A DNA stretch of 64,000 bases from Puffinus mauretanicus (GCA_023333565.1 JAJKFH010003165.1:930001-994000), one strand, 5' to 3'; positions 1 to 14,270 are shown, counted from the stretch's first letter. Numbers and translations are program-made. The notes: a model not told the origin generated them from the letters alone.

Positions 1-3000
1 CACATGCTGACTCACGCCCGCTTCTCCCTCGCATCCCTGAGGTGCCTCTTGTTTCCAGGGGGAACAAGCTAAAGAGAAGCCATTAGAAGAGGATAGTGCA
101 GGGGATGCAATTCACTGCAGTAGCGAGATTACTATGCTGCAATGTCTTTCTCTTTTCCTCCAGATACCTTTTTTTAAAAAAAAACACACTGGATTGACAG
201 TGTGAGCAACATTTTTCCCCAGATTCTGGCAGCTAGCTACCAGCTTTTACTCTGATCTGAAGCATGGCAACGTTCATAATTTTACTGAGGCTGCAAACCA
301 ACCTGTGTTGGTTTATGAGCCCCTCTAAGAGATACCTGTATCTTGTGCTTTTTTTTTTAGGAGGTGGGACGATGCTTTGATTCAAAACCTCCCACAGATG
401 TGTGCATTTCAGCTTCTGGTGGCATGGTCATTTGTGCCAAATGACTTTAATTATTCTGAGAAGTTATAAGCTGCTTGAAATTGAGTTAATTGTAGATCCT
501 TCACTCTAGTCGTGCTAGAAAACAACTGCTATAAAGAACTGAGCTCATGCTGTGTGCAACCTTTATCCTGAACCATAAGAAACAGGAAACCTATGTGGGT
601 TTTCTTGCAACAACCCGACGTTTATAGCTGCTTTCAGAGCAACAGTTAGTGAGATTATGCAGCCATGCACCACAGCTCTCAAAGGGGAAAATTGATCAGA
701 GAGGCTCCTGTCCAGCTTTGGTATGCATTTGAAAGAGAGCCACTTCAATTTGCAAATGGTCCTTTGTTTACCTGCTTTCCTTCCCAGTGGTTTGTCTGTT
801 TTCATCTCCACCGGGGTGCTAGGCAAACCGGGATCAACCCTGCAGCCTCGAAATTCGGAGTCAGCTCCAGGGAGCAGCGGGAAACCTCTTTAGGTGTGCC
901 AGGGACGTGCGCTTCCCAGTCCACACATTCATGACTTGCCAGTTCCTTCCTCACTGTTATCCAATGGGATCCCAAAGAAACAAAATCCACCTTTCCTCCC
1001 ACTCTGTGTAGGCCAAAGAAAGGACTAAGGATTATGAATACTCCCTCTTGCCTCCCGCTCTCCGCTGCCAACCAGTAGTCCGTATCATAATTGCCGTAAT
1101 CCGTCTAAGCTGGGGAAGCGCTGGCTGGGGACGGAGGCTTTCAAAAGGGCCTTTCTTAATGCATTACGTTCTAATTGTCATGCTCGGCTGCTTGCTGACG
1201 GTTAAAAATGAGTCTTGATAGCGGAGATTACAGTGGCCATGCGGAGGTGGTTTGGGGAGTATACAGTTTTGTTTTCTTCTTTCTTTTTTTCTAAGATGTG
1301 GGAACAGTATTTATCAGGGGAAGAAAAGTAATGAAGTATATTGGAACAGCATAAAGCATTTTTTACCTGTTGCTATGTATGCTTTTAGCAAAGGCATGTA
1401 TTTAGTGTTACCAAATTTTTACTTGAAAAGCAATTGGGGTTCTTGCTGAAAAACAGTTTGGGCTTTGGGGTTTTCTGACAAACATAAGAAAACTATGAAA
1501 AGCTGGGGTTCCTCCCGGAAAACAACATTTTGATGAAAAAGTGATATATTTTGTCGAAAAGGGACTTTCAAATCTTTTTCAAATTAGTATTTGAAACTCT
1601 TTCTCTGTTAGAGGTTTTTTCTTACAGTGCCCGGTCCCATCACTGGGGACAGATTTTCAAATAGGCTCATCTTCCATTGCCACACCAGAAGCAAGTGTCC
1701 ATGAATGTAATGTAGCTGAGGGCACTGAGGATTTGGCACTTTTTGACATCTGGCTACAGACGCTCCACTTGAAAGTGCGGAACACCTGAAAATTTGGCCT
1801 CTTGTCTCGAAGGCTCGTAGCTTTTGGAAAGTAGTTTTACTTCTAAGCTTCAGCTCCTTCAGCTTCTGAATTGCGAACCTGGGAGCTAAATAGCCAGTAA
1901 GCTGTATGTATGGGCTCACTTGTCTGCCACTTGGTTGTATTTTCTGTAGAATCATTAATTGCGTACTTCCCAATCAAACCTAGCGATTCATCAGTCTTCA
2001 GATATCGCAAAGACATCTTTGCTTCCACCATGACAAATACTGGAACTGAAGCTGAAAAACAATGACCCAAAGCAGAAATAACAAGAGAGAGGTCTTTTTA
2101 TCTTAAATGCACTGTTTTTTACTTTGCCTTAGAAGTATTAGAGGAAAAAAAAGGCCTAGTACAAGAAGACCTCCAGGTCTGGAACTGATGCTAAGACAAA
2201 ACACATCAGGTCCAGTTTTCCAGAAGGAATAGTTTGATTGTTTAAATGTTTAATCGTTCTAACAGTGTAAAAATCTGTATGGGCAGAAGGGCCAGAGGGG
2301 CCCCAGATGTATTTATGTACTGAAGAAAGGCAGGTGGGAGCGGGGGGAATTTGCAGAGGGGTAGCTGACCCCTCTCGGAGGCTGTGCTAGCTGAGCCCCC
2401 GCCACAGCTTGGGGCAGGAGCTAAAGGTGGCTAAGTGCCTCTCCAGTTTCAGATCTGCACAGGAAACTCATGATGCTCTTTTCTAATTTCTGAACGACTT
2501 GTGCAAGCTCTCTGCGTAACAGCCTGCAGCACACCACTGAGAGAGACTTCCTGCCCTGTTGCGAGGATGATTTGGACACCGGAGCTCCTCCTCTAGTCTT
2601 TGCTTTTTTTTCTTTTCTTTAGTTTTCGCCACAGTAAAGCCAAGCCACAGAGCCACACCATAGAGGCAGTCAGGCGGCTTTTTGTCAAATACATAACACA
2701 ATTTCAAATACATTCACAGGAGGTAAGCAGTAGCTCTGAAAGCATAATTAATAGCAACTGGAGGCAAAAGAAAAGGACAGAAAGAAGGGAAAAAGTATGG
2801 AAAAGCTGAGGAGCTAATAAAAGGTTCTCAGCATGAACAAACTGAAAGTAACCATTGGAATAGAAAGCTGTAAGACTTTCTTCAAAGCTGGGACAAGGTG
2901 GAGATACCAGAGCACCCTGTGGTATGCATTATGGCTGATGTCTTCCCTGCGGGGTTACATGGAAACCATGGTGGCCTGGCTGCACTTCCCAATGGGCAGT

Positions 3001-4771
3001 TGGGATGCACGGCCTTCCCTCTTTTTCTGTCAGTGTCCAAGGGAAGCCTGGGCAGCCGGGAACAGCAGTGCTCCTCAACAAGACCCCCCGCCTGGTTGCT
3101 TGGGGGGTCGGGGCTGCGAGGCACAGCGCTGAGCACAAGTTCAGATGAGGCCTGGGAGAATGCCCGCTTCCCCGGTCAGGGTATCGCCATCCTTTTCCCA
3201 GCCAGCTTCGGTCTGGGTCACGTCAACCTTCCCTAATGCTGAGGATGCTTTCAATATACCTGCCAGGTCTTGGTCGCAGGTAACTGCAACTAGGCTTTAA
3301 GTAGAGCACAACTGATGAATATCAGAGCAGCTAAGCTTTGGGTGCATTGGTGCATCCAAAGAATAAATTGGTTCCTAATTCAGCCAAGCGGGAACTTAAA
3401 ACTGCGAGTACGCTTAATGTTACTTGCTGTATCAGGCTCTTCCTCAGGCTGCAGTTTGCAAGCCCCTTCCAACACACTGCCAGGCTTTTTGTCTCTGGTT
3501 GGAGAGAAGAAAGCGAAATGGCTTTTCAGTCAGCAATCTTTTGACAAGCGGGGGGCAACAGGACCCACAAGTGCCGATGGCAATATTTTCCCGTGCTTTC
3601 TCAGTCTTGTCCTCGGTGATCTCTAAAATATGTGAAGACTGTTGAATTTTATGTGTAGATGTTTGGACTGCCAAGTCAGTGTACGTTATGAATAATAACT
3701 CATCGACATTTCAGCAGAAAGAAAGATCATAATTAAAACAGACTCTAAAAATGATTTACATATTTTGCAATACCACAGGAATGTGCTGGTTTATTATGTC
3801 AGGTCTGTCAGGATAGGATTATTCCTGTACATGTCAAATCCCAGGTTCCTGCACACTCACGGCAAATTAACTGCAAGAACAAAACCAAATACGTCTGCTG
3901 CTTAAAACTGAGTTAATTCTGCACAAAAAGCTCATTTTACTATTTCTCTGTGCGTACTTTTATTTTATCCCTAGCTAGGCGTTCTTCCCTCTGAGGAAAG
4001 TTTTCAAAAGTAGTAAAAGCTCTAACAACCCCGAAAACAGAAATGAAAAATGATCTTGTGACCGATTTCAGTTCCCCATGTGGTCTCAGGGCTTGGTCAA
4101 AAACCAATCCAAAGGAGGCACTGGCTCCGGGCGAGGGCTGAGGTGGGGTGACCAGTCGAGGTGGACCTGTGGGAGCCAGGACACCGAGGGTTTGCTCCCA
4201 GCACTTCCTGTCCATCAGTGCAGTATTTGGGTGCTTCGGAAGGTGAGATTGCGTGGCTCACCCTGAGGCAATCTGCAAGGCTGGTTTTTTTGTTTGTTTT
4301 ATGTTTTTAAAGGAGGGAAAACATGAGAGCCTGCACCCTTTTTAAAAATTACCTCTAACTCATGGAGGTGCTTTTAAAATGATCACTTCGCCTTGGTTAC
4401 CCCAAACAGAGCAAAGAGCCAGAGCAACCGGGCTAACAGAATAATAACAGATGATTGACATGTTCATAAAGTTGAAGTTATTTGAGCTGCTAATACAAAG
4501 CTCAGTCTCAATGAAGCTCTCCATCTCTTTCTTTCTACAGCAGGAATAAGTAGCTTTGATTGCAAGAAATAAGCAACATACAAGTGGCAGAATAAGTAAA
4601 AAGAAGCGCTGGCGGTTCAGTGTTGCTTTCAATTAAATTAATTGGGAAATTCCAGTTGAATTCATTGGAAGTGAAGTCTTCATAAGATATGCTACACACT
4701 TTTGATCTGTTCTTTTTAAAATAAAAACAACCATGCATAATTTTCACATAATCAAATACACACACATGTAG
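1..4771. other. Single-copy non-coding sequence, no gene seen
   Basis: No exon, RNA gene or mobile element could be recognised. The open frames here are short and overlap on both strands. A block around 1070-1230 has several retained CpGs in otherwise CpG-poor DNA and TAAT-containing motifs, so it could be a conserved non-coding element, but that needs an alignment. A run of ten T lies at 349-358. Confidence 0.6.
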
Positions 4772-5123
4772 CATACCTGGAGTTTTTCAGTTTGGTTTTT
4801 TTTTCAATTCCAAATGCTTTCTGTCAGAAAATACCACTATGCTCACTCAGAAACTTACATCCACTCTGACAATTCTTTGAGCAGCTTGTCAGGCCCAGCG
4901 ATTCCTTGTCAAGCAAGAGGGATTGGGATGTACCCACCTGAGATGGTCAACAGCGCACAGTCAAGATGCTGGAGACCCAGCACGCCTCCAGAGCTCGCTC
5001 CTAATTGCAGTAAGTTTTCAACTCCTAGGGCTGGAGATTCATTTCTTCTTTCTTCATATGCAATTATTCACTCACAAGAGAACACCTCCAGAAGGAGAAA
5101 CAGAAAGCTGCATGCAATCGTTT

Positions 5124-5221
5124 TAGATAGAGCACTTTGGGATCGAGCAGGTTTAGGTTCAGCCCCCTGTGTGAATCAAAGATGGTGCAGGGATTTGAAA
5201 CTTGGTTATCTGCCCCCTACA
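5124..5221. repeat. Degenerate palindromic MITE-like repeat
   Basis: Two imperfect arms face each other: 5148-5169 (GGTTCAG then CCCCTG) and 5188-5205 (CAGGGATTTGAAACTTGG), separated by a short AATCA-containing loop. In the inner 15 positions about 11 pair. The sequence TAGAGCAC just outside the left arm, followed by a 'GGTTCA...CCCTG' arm and its mirror, recalls an abundant MITE-like family of archosaurs and turtles (I think of the Chompy type, but the family name is from memory). The copy is old, and its outer ends cannot be placed. Confidence 0.42.
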
Positions 5222-8200
5222 GCAGTGTCATATTTCCCTCTGGATCCTCTGTGGATTTGGTTTCCACAAGGTTCTGTTCACCAGCTGGATCCCAGTCTGC
5301 TGGTAGCTCTGAGGCTGCTGATCTGTAGGACTTCCTCCAGAACCAATACCAGCATCTTTTCCCCCATTCTTTGCAACCTGGAAAAAAAGACAATTTGTGG
5401 AATTCAGGGCACACCAGGCTTTGACTTGTACTTTTGTTACTGCGGAGTCACAGATGTCACCAACACTGCTTGTTCTTTGGGGGAAAGCTTGGCTGACAAA
5501 CCGGACTGTCCTCAGACCAGAACTCTGAGCTCCACAGTCTGGAGGGAATCGCGGGGAGCAATACACCAGCCACCCCCTTACTCGGTACCCGGTCTCCCAC
5601 CGCAGTCAGCACCAGGTGCCCCGACAAAGGTGTAAAATCTCCACAGTTGGCATGATCATGTCTGTGGAGCAGCTTTAATTTTTTTTTCCTCTCCTCTAGT
5701 TTTTTTGTTGTTGAGGATTCTTCTGTTTCGTTCAATTTCCAACTGCAGCCAAGCTCCTCTGAGATGTGAAGGAGACAGCAAATTAGTAATACCCCATCTG
5801 TCAAACAGAGAGAGTTAATAACACAAGAAAAATTAAGGCAAGGCAGGTAAGCTTATGCCTGTCTGAGGCATCTGCTGCAAAGCCTTCTTCTGAGGCTTTG
5901 GTTGGAATAAGTGGCAGCTTTCTATAGCCCTACCAACCATTGTATGTCTTCTATGAAGGATTTCTGCAGTGCCAGGTACAGAGAGTATCTGTACTGAAAT
6001 ACTTCTTCTGATATTGTATTATCTTCTATAACATCAGGGCTTAGAAGCCAAGATTTCCAGAGGTCACTCTTGAGGCTAGATCAATTATTGGTGCCCAAAC
6101 TAAGACCAGAGCTGTGCATTTTTCAGTCTGCTGGCTGAATCACATCACACTTAAAAGACATTTTTCAAGTCACGTGACTTTTCTTTTTAAAGTGAGATTT
6201 TTTTTTAAGTTGTGCTTGGTAAGAACCAAATATTATATTTGGCCTAAAAGGAAATGCTGAATTTTGTTTTCAGGATTTAAACCCCTTTATTATTAACTAT
6301 TGCTCCAAACATTGTTTTGAAAAGCACTGAGGATAACATAGTTTTTCTTTTTATTAATATATATTTTCTACCTGAAGAAATCACTAGATCTGTTAAATTC
6401 TAGGAATAATTTCTGTCTTCCCATAAACCATAATTTGAATAACACATCTTTCACCAAAATATCTGAATGTTACCTAGCTTACAGAAAATGTTGAGAGCTT
6501 TTTGTCTGCAAAGCTGTTACTTCTTGGTTTAATCAAAAAGGCCACCCAAAAAATGGTGACTCTGGACATTATTCAAGACAAAAGCCTTGCAGGCTGGCTA
6601 TGGTGCTACGATGGGTACACAGTTCTCTTGCTACTAAATACAGAATAAAGGAGCTTTAGATAAAAATCATTCCATGGGGGGCAAAGTGAGAGCGTTGAGC
6701 AGTGGATTTATGATTCAGAAAACATTCCATAGCATCAACCAAAAACAACAAAAAAAGGAAAACATAAAGATACGGAACATGAACCAAATATAGCATCAAG
6801 GGCATGCATCAACTGTTTGGTGCTGAGTGGAAAAAAACAGTAAAATCACTTGGAAAGTTGATGTGTGTTGGGCTTTGCTGCGCTCAGGTGCATGGGGGTC
6901 AGTGCCCAGCAGGAGCTTTGGTGGAGTTGACAACACCACCAGTGGTGGTGGATGGCCATGCGGGTGTCCCGCTGCCACCTTGACCACGCTCCCGTGCCGC
7001 GGTGCCAGAGAAGGGCAGGCTGCAGAGCCCCACTCCAGCCGGGATGCCCGGAGCAGCACCCTCCAAACAAGGGAGAAAGGTTGCCGCTTCCCTGGGACAC
7101 AGGACCCCCAGGAGAGGGGTGACACCAAGCTTTGCTGGAGCTCTCCCTCATCCAGACATCTCGGCCAGGCAGGGGTCACGGGCTCGCTCCTTCCGCTGCC
7201 AGCCTCGGCGGTGAGCCTGTCGCTGTGCCCAGCACGCAGGCCAGGCACCCAGGGCTGGATTCACCTCTCCCTTGTTCGGTGCTAAGCTGAGCTCCAGATC
7301 CCCCTCTGCAAGGACTATCCTTCTCCATCGACTCTATAGGGGACCCCTGGTGATTCTCCTCCTAATTGAGCACTTCAGATAAAATTTTGCTGGGATGGCT
7401 CTGGACCCAAACATTAAATTAATAAGATCTGATAACTCAGCCTCTCTATTACGTCTCCTATTTCTGTGCATAGTTTGTTTCAGCTGCAAGTTCTTTATAG
7501 CAGCATCTGTCTTTCATTACATGATTGCATGGTATCTGGGACTGTGGAGCAGTTAGGCATAAAAATACCAATGAGAAATGTATTTAATTGATTTAACTTA
7601 CATGTAACTTTGTTGTGCTGAATGATGGTAGGGCAGTATGACCTCCAAATAAATAGTATACTATTTATCCATGCTGATTTTTATTCATGTTGGGTGTACT
7701 GTGGCAGTTCCTCTTTAACGCAAAAATGTATCATTGCCGTATGAAAATCCCAATGACCTGAAAAGATGAATTTGCCAATTGCTATGTTCCTGTGCTGTGC
7801 AGTCTCTCCAAAAGCTTTGCAAGCACCTTTCCTTTTGTCTGGGAGGGCATTTCATGTGTTTGTGTGTGAATCGTTGCTAAAAGAAAGATGCATTTTTACT
7901 CTCAGGCTGTGGAGCTGGCACACATTTTCTTTGGAAAATATCAGGGCTATCTGAATAAAAGCTACTTCAAAATTGCCTTGCTAGTGTGTTCAGCTCCGTA
8001 GGAAAATGAACAATGGATTTGTTACTAAAAGTGCCATAAATTATATTTTATTTTGCTTACCGCCTAGAGAGTAATTAAAAAGCCATTTAAATGGAAAATA
8101 AATTATGTGGAAAATGTAAATTGAATTTTCATGCAACAAGGTGGTTCAATAATACAATCATACATAAAGTTCATGGTAGAGAGCTCCGCTTTGTTTCTTT

Positions 8201-11200
8201 ATGGGACTTCTGAGGTAAATTGCCCCCCAAACTCTAATGAACTGCATATACATACACTTCCCCATAAAAAACTCCATTTAATGGTCTGTCAGATATGGCT
8301 ACTCTTGTGGCTGGATGCTCTGCTTATGTAAATGTCTTCCTGGTGCTGCTACTAAAAAAATTGAACGCAGTTGCAGTCAAGATCAGCTCTGAAGGTAGCT
8401 ATGTAAACGAAGCCAGAGATTGCGCCTTCTCTCTCGAGTAGGAGGCACATTTCTCATTATCATTAGTTTTTCAGCCCTCTGCTCAGCTACACAAAAACAG
8501 TGGTGGTTATTCACAGCAGGACCAGCAGGTCCCTCCCACACACAACAGGCTGAGGCAGGTAATACCAACTTCTGCAGAAAACGTAGACAGCATTATCACT
8601 AATAAGCCTGTTTGCCTCGCTTAGATGTTTGGCTAACAGAAAAAAATGTGGCGTGAGCAGAACAAACAGAAATTGGGATCACAGCATCCTTTGCCTGGAG
8701 GTTAGCATAGCCCTGGGCTGAAGGCAAATCCCTCAATATCATCTAATCGGGAGATTTTGCAGTGAATCAGAAACTTGCGGTTCATTCCTATCCTAGACAC
8801 GCCTGTGGGGGAGGCAGCACTGTGGGCTGAACGGAGGATTTGCACTTGGACCAGCCAAGTCCCTTTACTTTTCCTCCATTTCTTTGCCTGTAGCGGTGAC
8901 TCTGACTGATAGTCATCGGGATCTGTTGGTGAAAAGCTCCATCGGGACTGTGCGAGGGAGTGCCACGGGCACCGGCAGTGTGCTGCACACCCGCAAGCAG
9001 TTTGTCCTTACCCAGAGCGTGGGGAGAGATGCTCACGAACAGCTGAAAGCAGGAGAGCTGAACTGGTGAACTGGAGGGACTGGCACAGTCCCTGGCAGGA
9101 CACCCAGTTGACACCAAGGGCTGCATCAAAACACCAAGCCCCCTGGAAGACCTCGTGTTTGCTCCTGGCAGGCACTGAGAGCATGCCAAGCATGGGATGT
9201 TACCCTGCGGAGGACGGACAGTGCTTGCCCTGCAAGCGGAGAGCCCGAAACACCATGAGCAAAGGGATGTAACAAAGAAAGGCCTGGGGATCCCCAAGTA
9301 GTAGTCCACCCAGAAAAGCTGAATATGCTGTGGGAGACACCAGCCAAGCCCACACTTGGGGAAAAGCTGCAGCAAGCGAATTTGCTGATAAAGTTTTGCA
9401 AGCGTTTACTGACACCCACAGAGTATGCATGTTGTGGGGGCAAGGACGGCGATGTCACCCCTCCTAAGGGGTTTTGCCTGGGACCAGGGGATTATGTTGC
9501 AGCAGATGCCTGGGTTATCAGTGTAAAAACAATTCAAATTCTTCCTCCTTTTGAGCTGGATGTTGGTCCACGATAATGTCATTTCCATGACAGTGACATC
9601 TAAGGAAAAGCCGCAGACAGCAGGGTGTAAACAAGCGAAATTCAGGACAGACCATGTTGCTCTCTGTCCTCACTAAGGAGTTACGTGAGCTCAGCATTAC
9701 TGAAGCAGCAACAATACATAGGGGAGAAGGAAGCAACAGTTGCTGTATTTGGAATGTATCCGTCTGTGGATCTTTTCTAGGAGTTTGCATTCATTTGATA
9801 GACATGGGGCCAAAACAGAAGAGGAAGCGTTTGAAGTGTTTGAGCGCAAAGACCGCAGTGCCAGATCATATGCCCCTCACACAGGGGCTGAGAGAGAAGC
9901 TGCCTTGCCATCTGCAGCAGAAGAGCCAGGACTGGCCACCCCAGGAAGAAAAACAGGTGCTGTCACTAAATAGACCCCAAAGAATAAAGGAAATAAAAAA
10001 GCAAACGTTTTGCACCAGTCAAAATAGGAGCCATTTCTGCAGACGTGACTGGTGTTAAATATATCTCAGTGCTTGAGGCATCAGCAGGGCTCTGGCAGGG
10101 GCCCTTGGGCAAACATTGCACAGCGTTGTGGCCGTGCAGCTCTGCCCAGGGAACCCTTTCACAGCCAAAGGTTTTTCACAGGAAAATAAGAGTTTGGAGG
10201 GAACCATGCTCTATAGCAGAGCATGTCCCTGGGCCCCCACCATCTTTGGAAACAGCAGTAGTGGCAGTTTGTTCATCACAGCTCTAGCAAAGCCTAGGCA
10301 TTGACGAGCAATGCCAGAGAGGTCAACTTCAGCCTTAGTCCCTCGTGCACAAAATGTTTTATCTTTGCTGATAAGAAGGCACTGTTAAATGAACCTGGCC
10401 ATAAATAATTTCTTGCCTCTGGTGAAGAGAGAGATGATTTTCAGTTCAAAAATATGAATTTCTAATCAAAAAGAAGGCTGGTGGGAAAATGTGGTGCTTC
10501 CAGCACACTCTCTGGAGGTTTTGATGAAAGTGCTAAAATGCAGAGTTGGAGCTTGCTATGAAGCGCTGTGACTTAAAAAAACCCCACAAACAAGCAAAAT
10601 CCTGTCAAAGTCACAGACAAAACATAGATTGTTATTACCAGAGCAGAAAAAGATGCCGCATAAAATAATTGAGATTGTTAACACGGGGTGGCTGACACAG
10701 CATGTTCCCCAGCTCTTTTCACAACTGAAGGGCATGCTCTTGGAGGTCTGCTAACAGACACCCAGCTGCTAATTCTCAGATATTACCAAAAATATGTGAT
10801 AAAAGTATGCATGGTTTAGACATGGAAATATTTAAGAGAAGGAGGTGAGGTGTTTTCTATTAGCTTCACAGGAACGCTAATGTCAGAGAAGTTCACCTGG
10901 CAAAAATGCAAGACAGTCAAGTAAAGGAACTGGTTTTGGTATCATTGGGAAAAATTATATTTTATTTTAGGGAAAAGTAGGCATAAGTAAGTTTAACCTC
11001 TTTAGGAGAAAGGGCATTAATCCCCAAGATAGAATTACTAACTTTTATAGTAGTCAGGGTACATCTGAAGTAGTAATGCCTGACTTCACAGTTTCGTTGG
11101 CAGGAATTTAATATGTGACATAATATTACTAGGGATATATCAACACTCATCCTATCGTTCCTCTGTGACTGTTAAGTGAAGAAGGTATCAAAATAATAAT

Positions 11201-13576
11201 ATGTCTCATAAAAATAGCATGGAGTCTGTCTCCAATCTGTGTTTATTGCTGTAACTGAGCAAAGCTTCACTTCTAAAGCATGGATTATCACTTACTGATA
11301 CTTGGTTGCCACAGATAAAGATAGAGTTAGGGTACTTTTTTCTAAATGGTAGTTTTGCACAATGTCCCCCCTAGCAAAATGGTACAGTATAATCTGTATT
11401 GCTAATACAGCACGTATGCAATTATATATGGTGTCCACACATGATGAGCATTGAAAATACAGGGTACCAAAGTATCCACAGCCGCAGAGGTGGATTGGAT
11501 TTGGTCCAAATGTTGCAAAAAGCCTGACTAAGCTCTGGGAGTCTGAAACGGGTGAATGTGCTTGCCAGCTGTAAGTAAAACCAAAAAGATGCAGTGATGG
11601 CTCTCCTCCAGGCGGGTGAGGGCAAGAGCGGCTCCGAAGTGGAGCGCCTTCGTCGTCTGACATTGCCAGGTCTCGGGGAGGGTCATGTCCAGCAGCTTGT
11701 GGCTGGAGGGTAGACTTGCCCTGCATGGAGGCCCCTGGAAGCGCAAGGGAAGTGAAAGAAAGAGACACTGTATATGAGTACAGGAGGGAACAAGAGAGCT
11801 CAAAATGTTGGAAGGCCCCCAAAAGAGGGCCAGTTACTATCATCTACGTACCTACTCCTGTTTTGTTTGTAGGCCTCTGGCGAGTTGAACATATGAAACA
11901 ATATTTGTTTCCATCATAGCCATTGGGCTCGAGTTGTTTGATTTTCCATTAGAACAGCATCATGCTAAATGCATTTTATTCAGATTGGACACAGAGGATT
12001 CAAATATCCAAAGAGTAAAAATAGGCAGGCTTGTAAAATGCACTTTGAGACAATTTTTTCTTTTGTCTGGTTTCCAAAGGAAATAACACTTGTGCAACCA
12101 CATTGTCTGCGTGTATCGCTCTGTCTGCCTCTCTGCCCGTCTGTGTAAGGTCTGAGCCCATTCACAGGTGCCAGAATTTGAGAGAGGGGCAGAGGCATCA
12201 ACAAAATATGTTTCATGAAAGCCAGTGGCTAGGAGGAGAGAAGGCTCTACATCAGTGGAGGAGAAAGGCTCTAACCATGGTGTAACAGAGAGGAAGGCTG
12301 CAGTCTGAGCTTACAAAGCCAGGCACTACCACACCAGAATGAATACACAGGAGAGGCAGCTGTGAAAACCCTACTCAAAGCCAACGCTTTAATCAGAGAT
12401 TGAACCTCACTAGATGTAAATCAGCCAGAGGACAAAAGTCTATAGGAAACAGATTTTCGTGAAACTACCTAAATAATACAAGGCTGACATATATTGGGTA
12501 ACCAGGCATTGGCTACGGCTTGGTTTTTATTCAGCTCATTATTTTATCCAAGCCTTCTGGTCGCAAAGAGGTTAGGCATTAGCACAACCTATGACAAACT
12601 ATGTTCATTTTGATTATGTAGGAACGTGCGTGAGATCTTGGTTACAGCAGCTGTTTGTGCCTTTTTTCTTCTGTGTTTGTAGCAGGAGGAACCAACTCTC
12701 TGGGGACCTAGGCTGACCTCACAAAACTGTTTTCAGTTTTGGATTTGAACCAAAATTCTGGTTTCCAGAACTGGAGGAACTTGGCAATATTCCCTGCTGG
12801 ATTTTCTAACAAAGAGAGTAAAAATGACGTTTCCGCATTGTTAGCAGGAAGCTGAAAGCACCTGAGGAGCTGGCGAAGAGCTGAAGGATCACTTCATCAC
12901 TCTCATCCTTTCTTCAAGCAACAGTCAGTTTTCTGTATACAATGCATGCAGGATGGAGAAGGACACGGGATAGGATTGAAGTTTAGCACATACGTACCTG
13001 ACAAAAAAATCTGTGAATGAAATGCAGTACTCGGAGTCAGGTATGTTTGCTCTGGACTCCTCTACACTTTTGTCCAGTCAAAAGTTTGAATTCATTGCTA
13101 GAGGGGAAGCTAGAAATTGCTACATTCAGCTCCTGTTTCTGCTTTTATCCCTCCCATCAAGCCAGGAGAGAACGCTGAGGGTAGCCTCAATGTACAACCG
13201 TGCAGTTGCACAACTGAAATTGCACTTGTTGCCTTTCCTTAAATAAGGCTTGCCTTTCAGATGTTTAAACATATCTGGGCCTGGTCATGACTGAATAAGC
13301 TGGGGCTAAGTCAGGTAACCGAGTTGTATTTTATGTCTCTTTTTTAAGACTTTCTTCATTTTTTTTTGAGGCATTTTCTTATGTTGTGCTTTGTCGATTG
13401 GTTATACAATGCTTCAAATCACACACTGCTGTGCAGTGCTGGGTTGTAAGTTAAGCATTTTCCTCCTCTTCATCCCCACTCCCAAATATTTTGCCAGCAA
13501 TCACTAAGTTAAGCTTTTTGACAATACCCAGTCACACCATGTTAATGAGAAAAATTTAGCTTGTGCTGTAAAGTTC
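5222..13576. other. Single-copy non-coding sequence with one GC-rich patch
   Basis: No gene or clear repeat was recognised. About 6985-7260 is a GC-rich patch with several CpGs. About 8040-8180 is AT-rich and includes a perfect 12-bp dyad at 8083-8094 (CCATTTAAATGG) beside TAATTA-type motifs, as is common in developmental enhancers. An antisense open frame of 195 codons at 8788-9375 has no recognisable domain and overlaps open frames on the other strand, so I treat it as chance. Confidence 0.55.
8083..8094. promoter_or_regulatory. 12-bp perfect palindrome in AT-rich block
   Basis: CCATTTAAATGG reads the same on both strands and sits about 12 bases after GTAATTAAAA and shortly before ATTTTCATGCAA. 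Clustered homeodomain-type and octamer-like motifs would fit an enhancer core. This is only a candidate, since such motifs also arise by chance in AT-rich DNA. Confidence 0.2.
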
Positions 13577-13612
13577 TACCACCCACAGATATTGTACCAC
13601 CCACAGATGTGT
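13577..13612. repeat. 18-bp tandem duplication
   Basis: The unit beginning TACCACCCACAGAT occurs at 13577-13594 and again directly after it at 13595-13612. The first 14 bases are identical. This is a simple local duplication of the replication-slippage type. Confidence 0.75.
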
Positions 13613-14270
13613 TGCTATAACCTTGTCTTCTTCCCTTTATTTTCCTTCCCCCTTTCAGTACACACTAAGACCGTGAGCCCTCCGTGAGAGGGGGCTCCCC
13701 ACTAGCCCCTCTGCCCTGCAGTCCTGCCCCCTTGCTTGTCCCTGCCGGGAGGTCTGCGGGAAAGCGTTGTGCCCCTGCCCAGCCGCTTTCCGTGGGAAAC
13801 AAGGTACACAGGGCAAGAGCCGGACTGAAATCGTGTTTATCTGGGTCCCAACCTAAAATTCAGCTGGGACCTGCTAGACACGTTCGCCTCTACCTGGCAA
13901 CTGGGAAGCACACCTGGGGTTTACTGCTTCAAGATAGCCCAAAAGTTGACAAGAACACTTTTTAAGACCCTCTGCAATAAATTTAATGTTGAATTGAAGC
14001 ATTTAACAGTTGCCCTGCTCTCACAATTCAAATAACAAATGGTATGGTAGGCAACATATCCTTGCACACAGCTTTAAATTCTTCCGTATGAAAAAATACT
14101 CAGACACAACAGAGGAAATTCTGGGAAAAAACCCCAAGAAGTGGAGTGGATGGCATGTGTAGAAAAGTTGAAAGCACAAAATGTGTGCTAATATAACAGC
14201 TGGTGAAACAATGACCAAGGCGAACCCTGGTAATTGTCCACAACAATCTGAGAGTGTAAACAAGCAAGGG

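Noticed and set aside
8788..9375. 195-codon minus-strand open frame and neighbours to 9588
   Set aside because: No domain or family recognised, and several mutually overlapping frames on both strands. Treated as chance.
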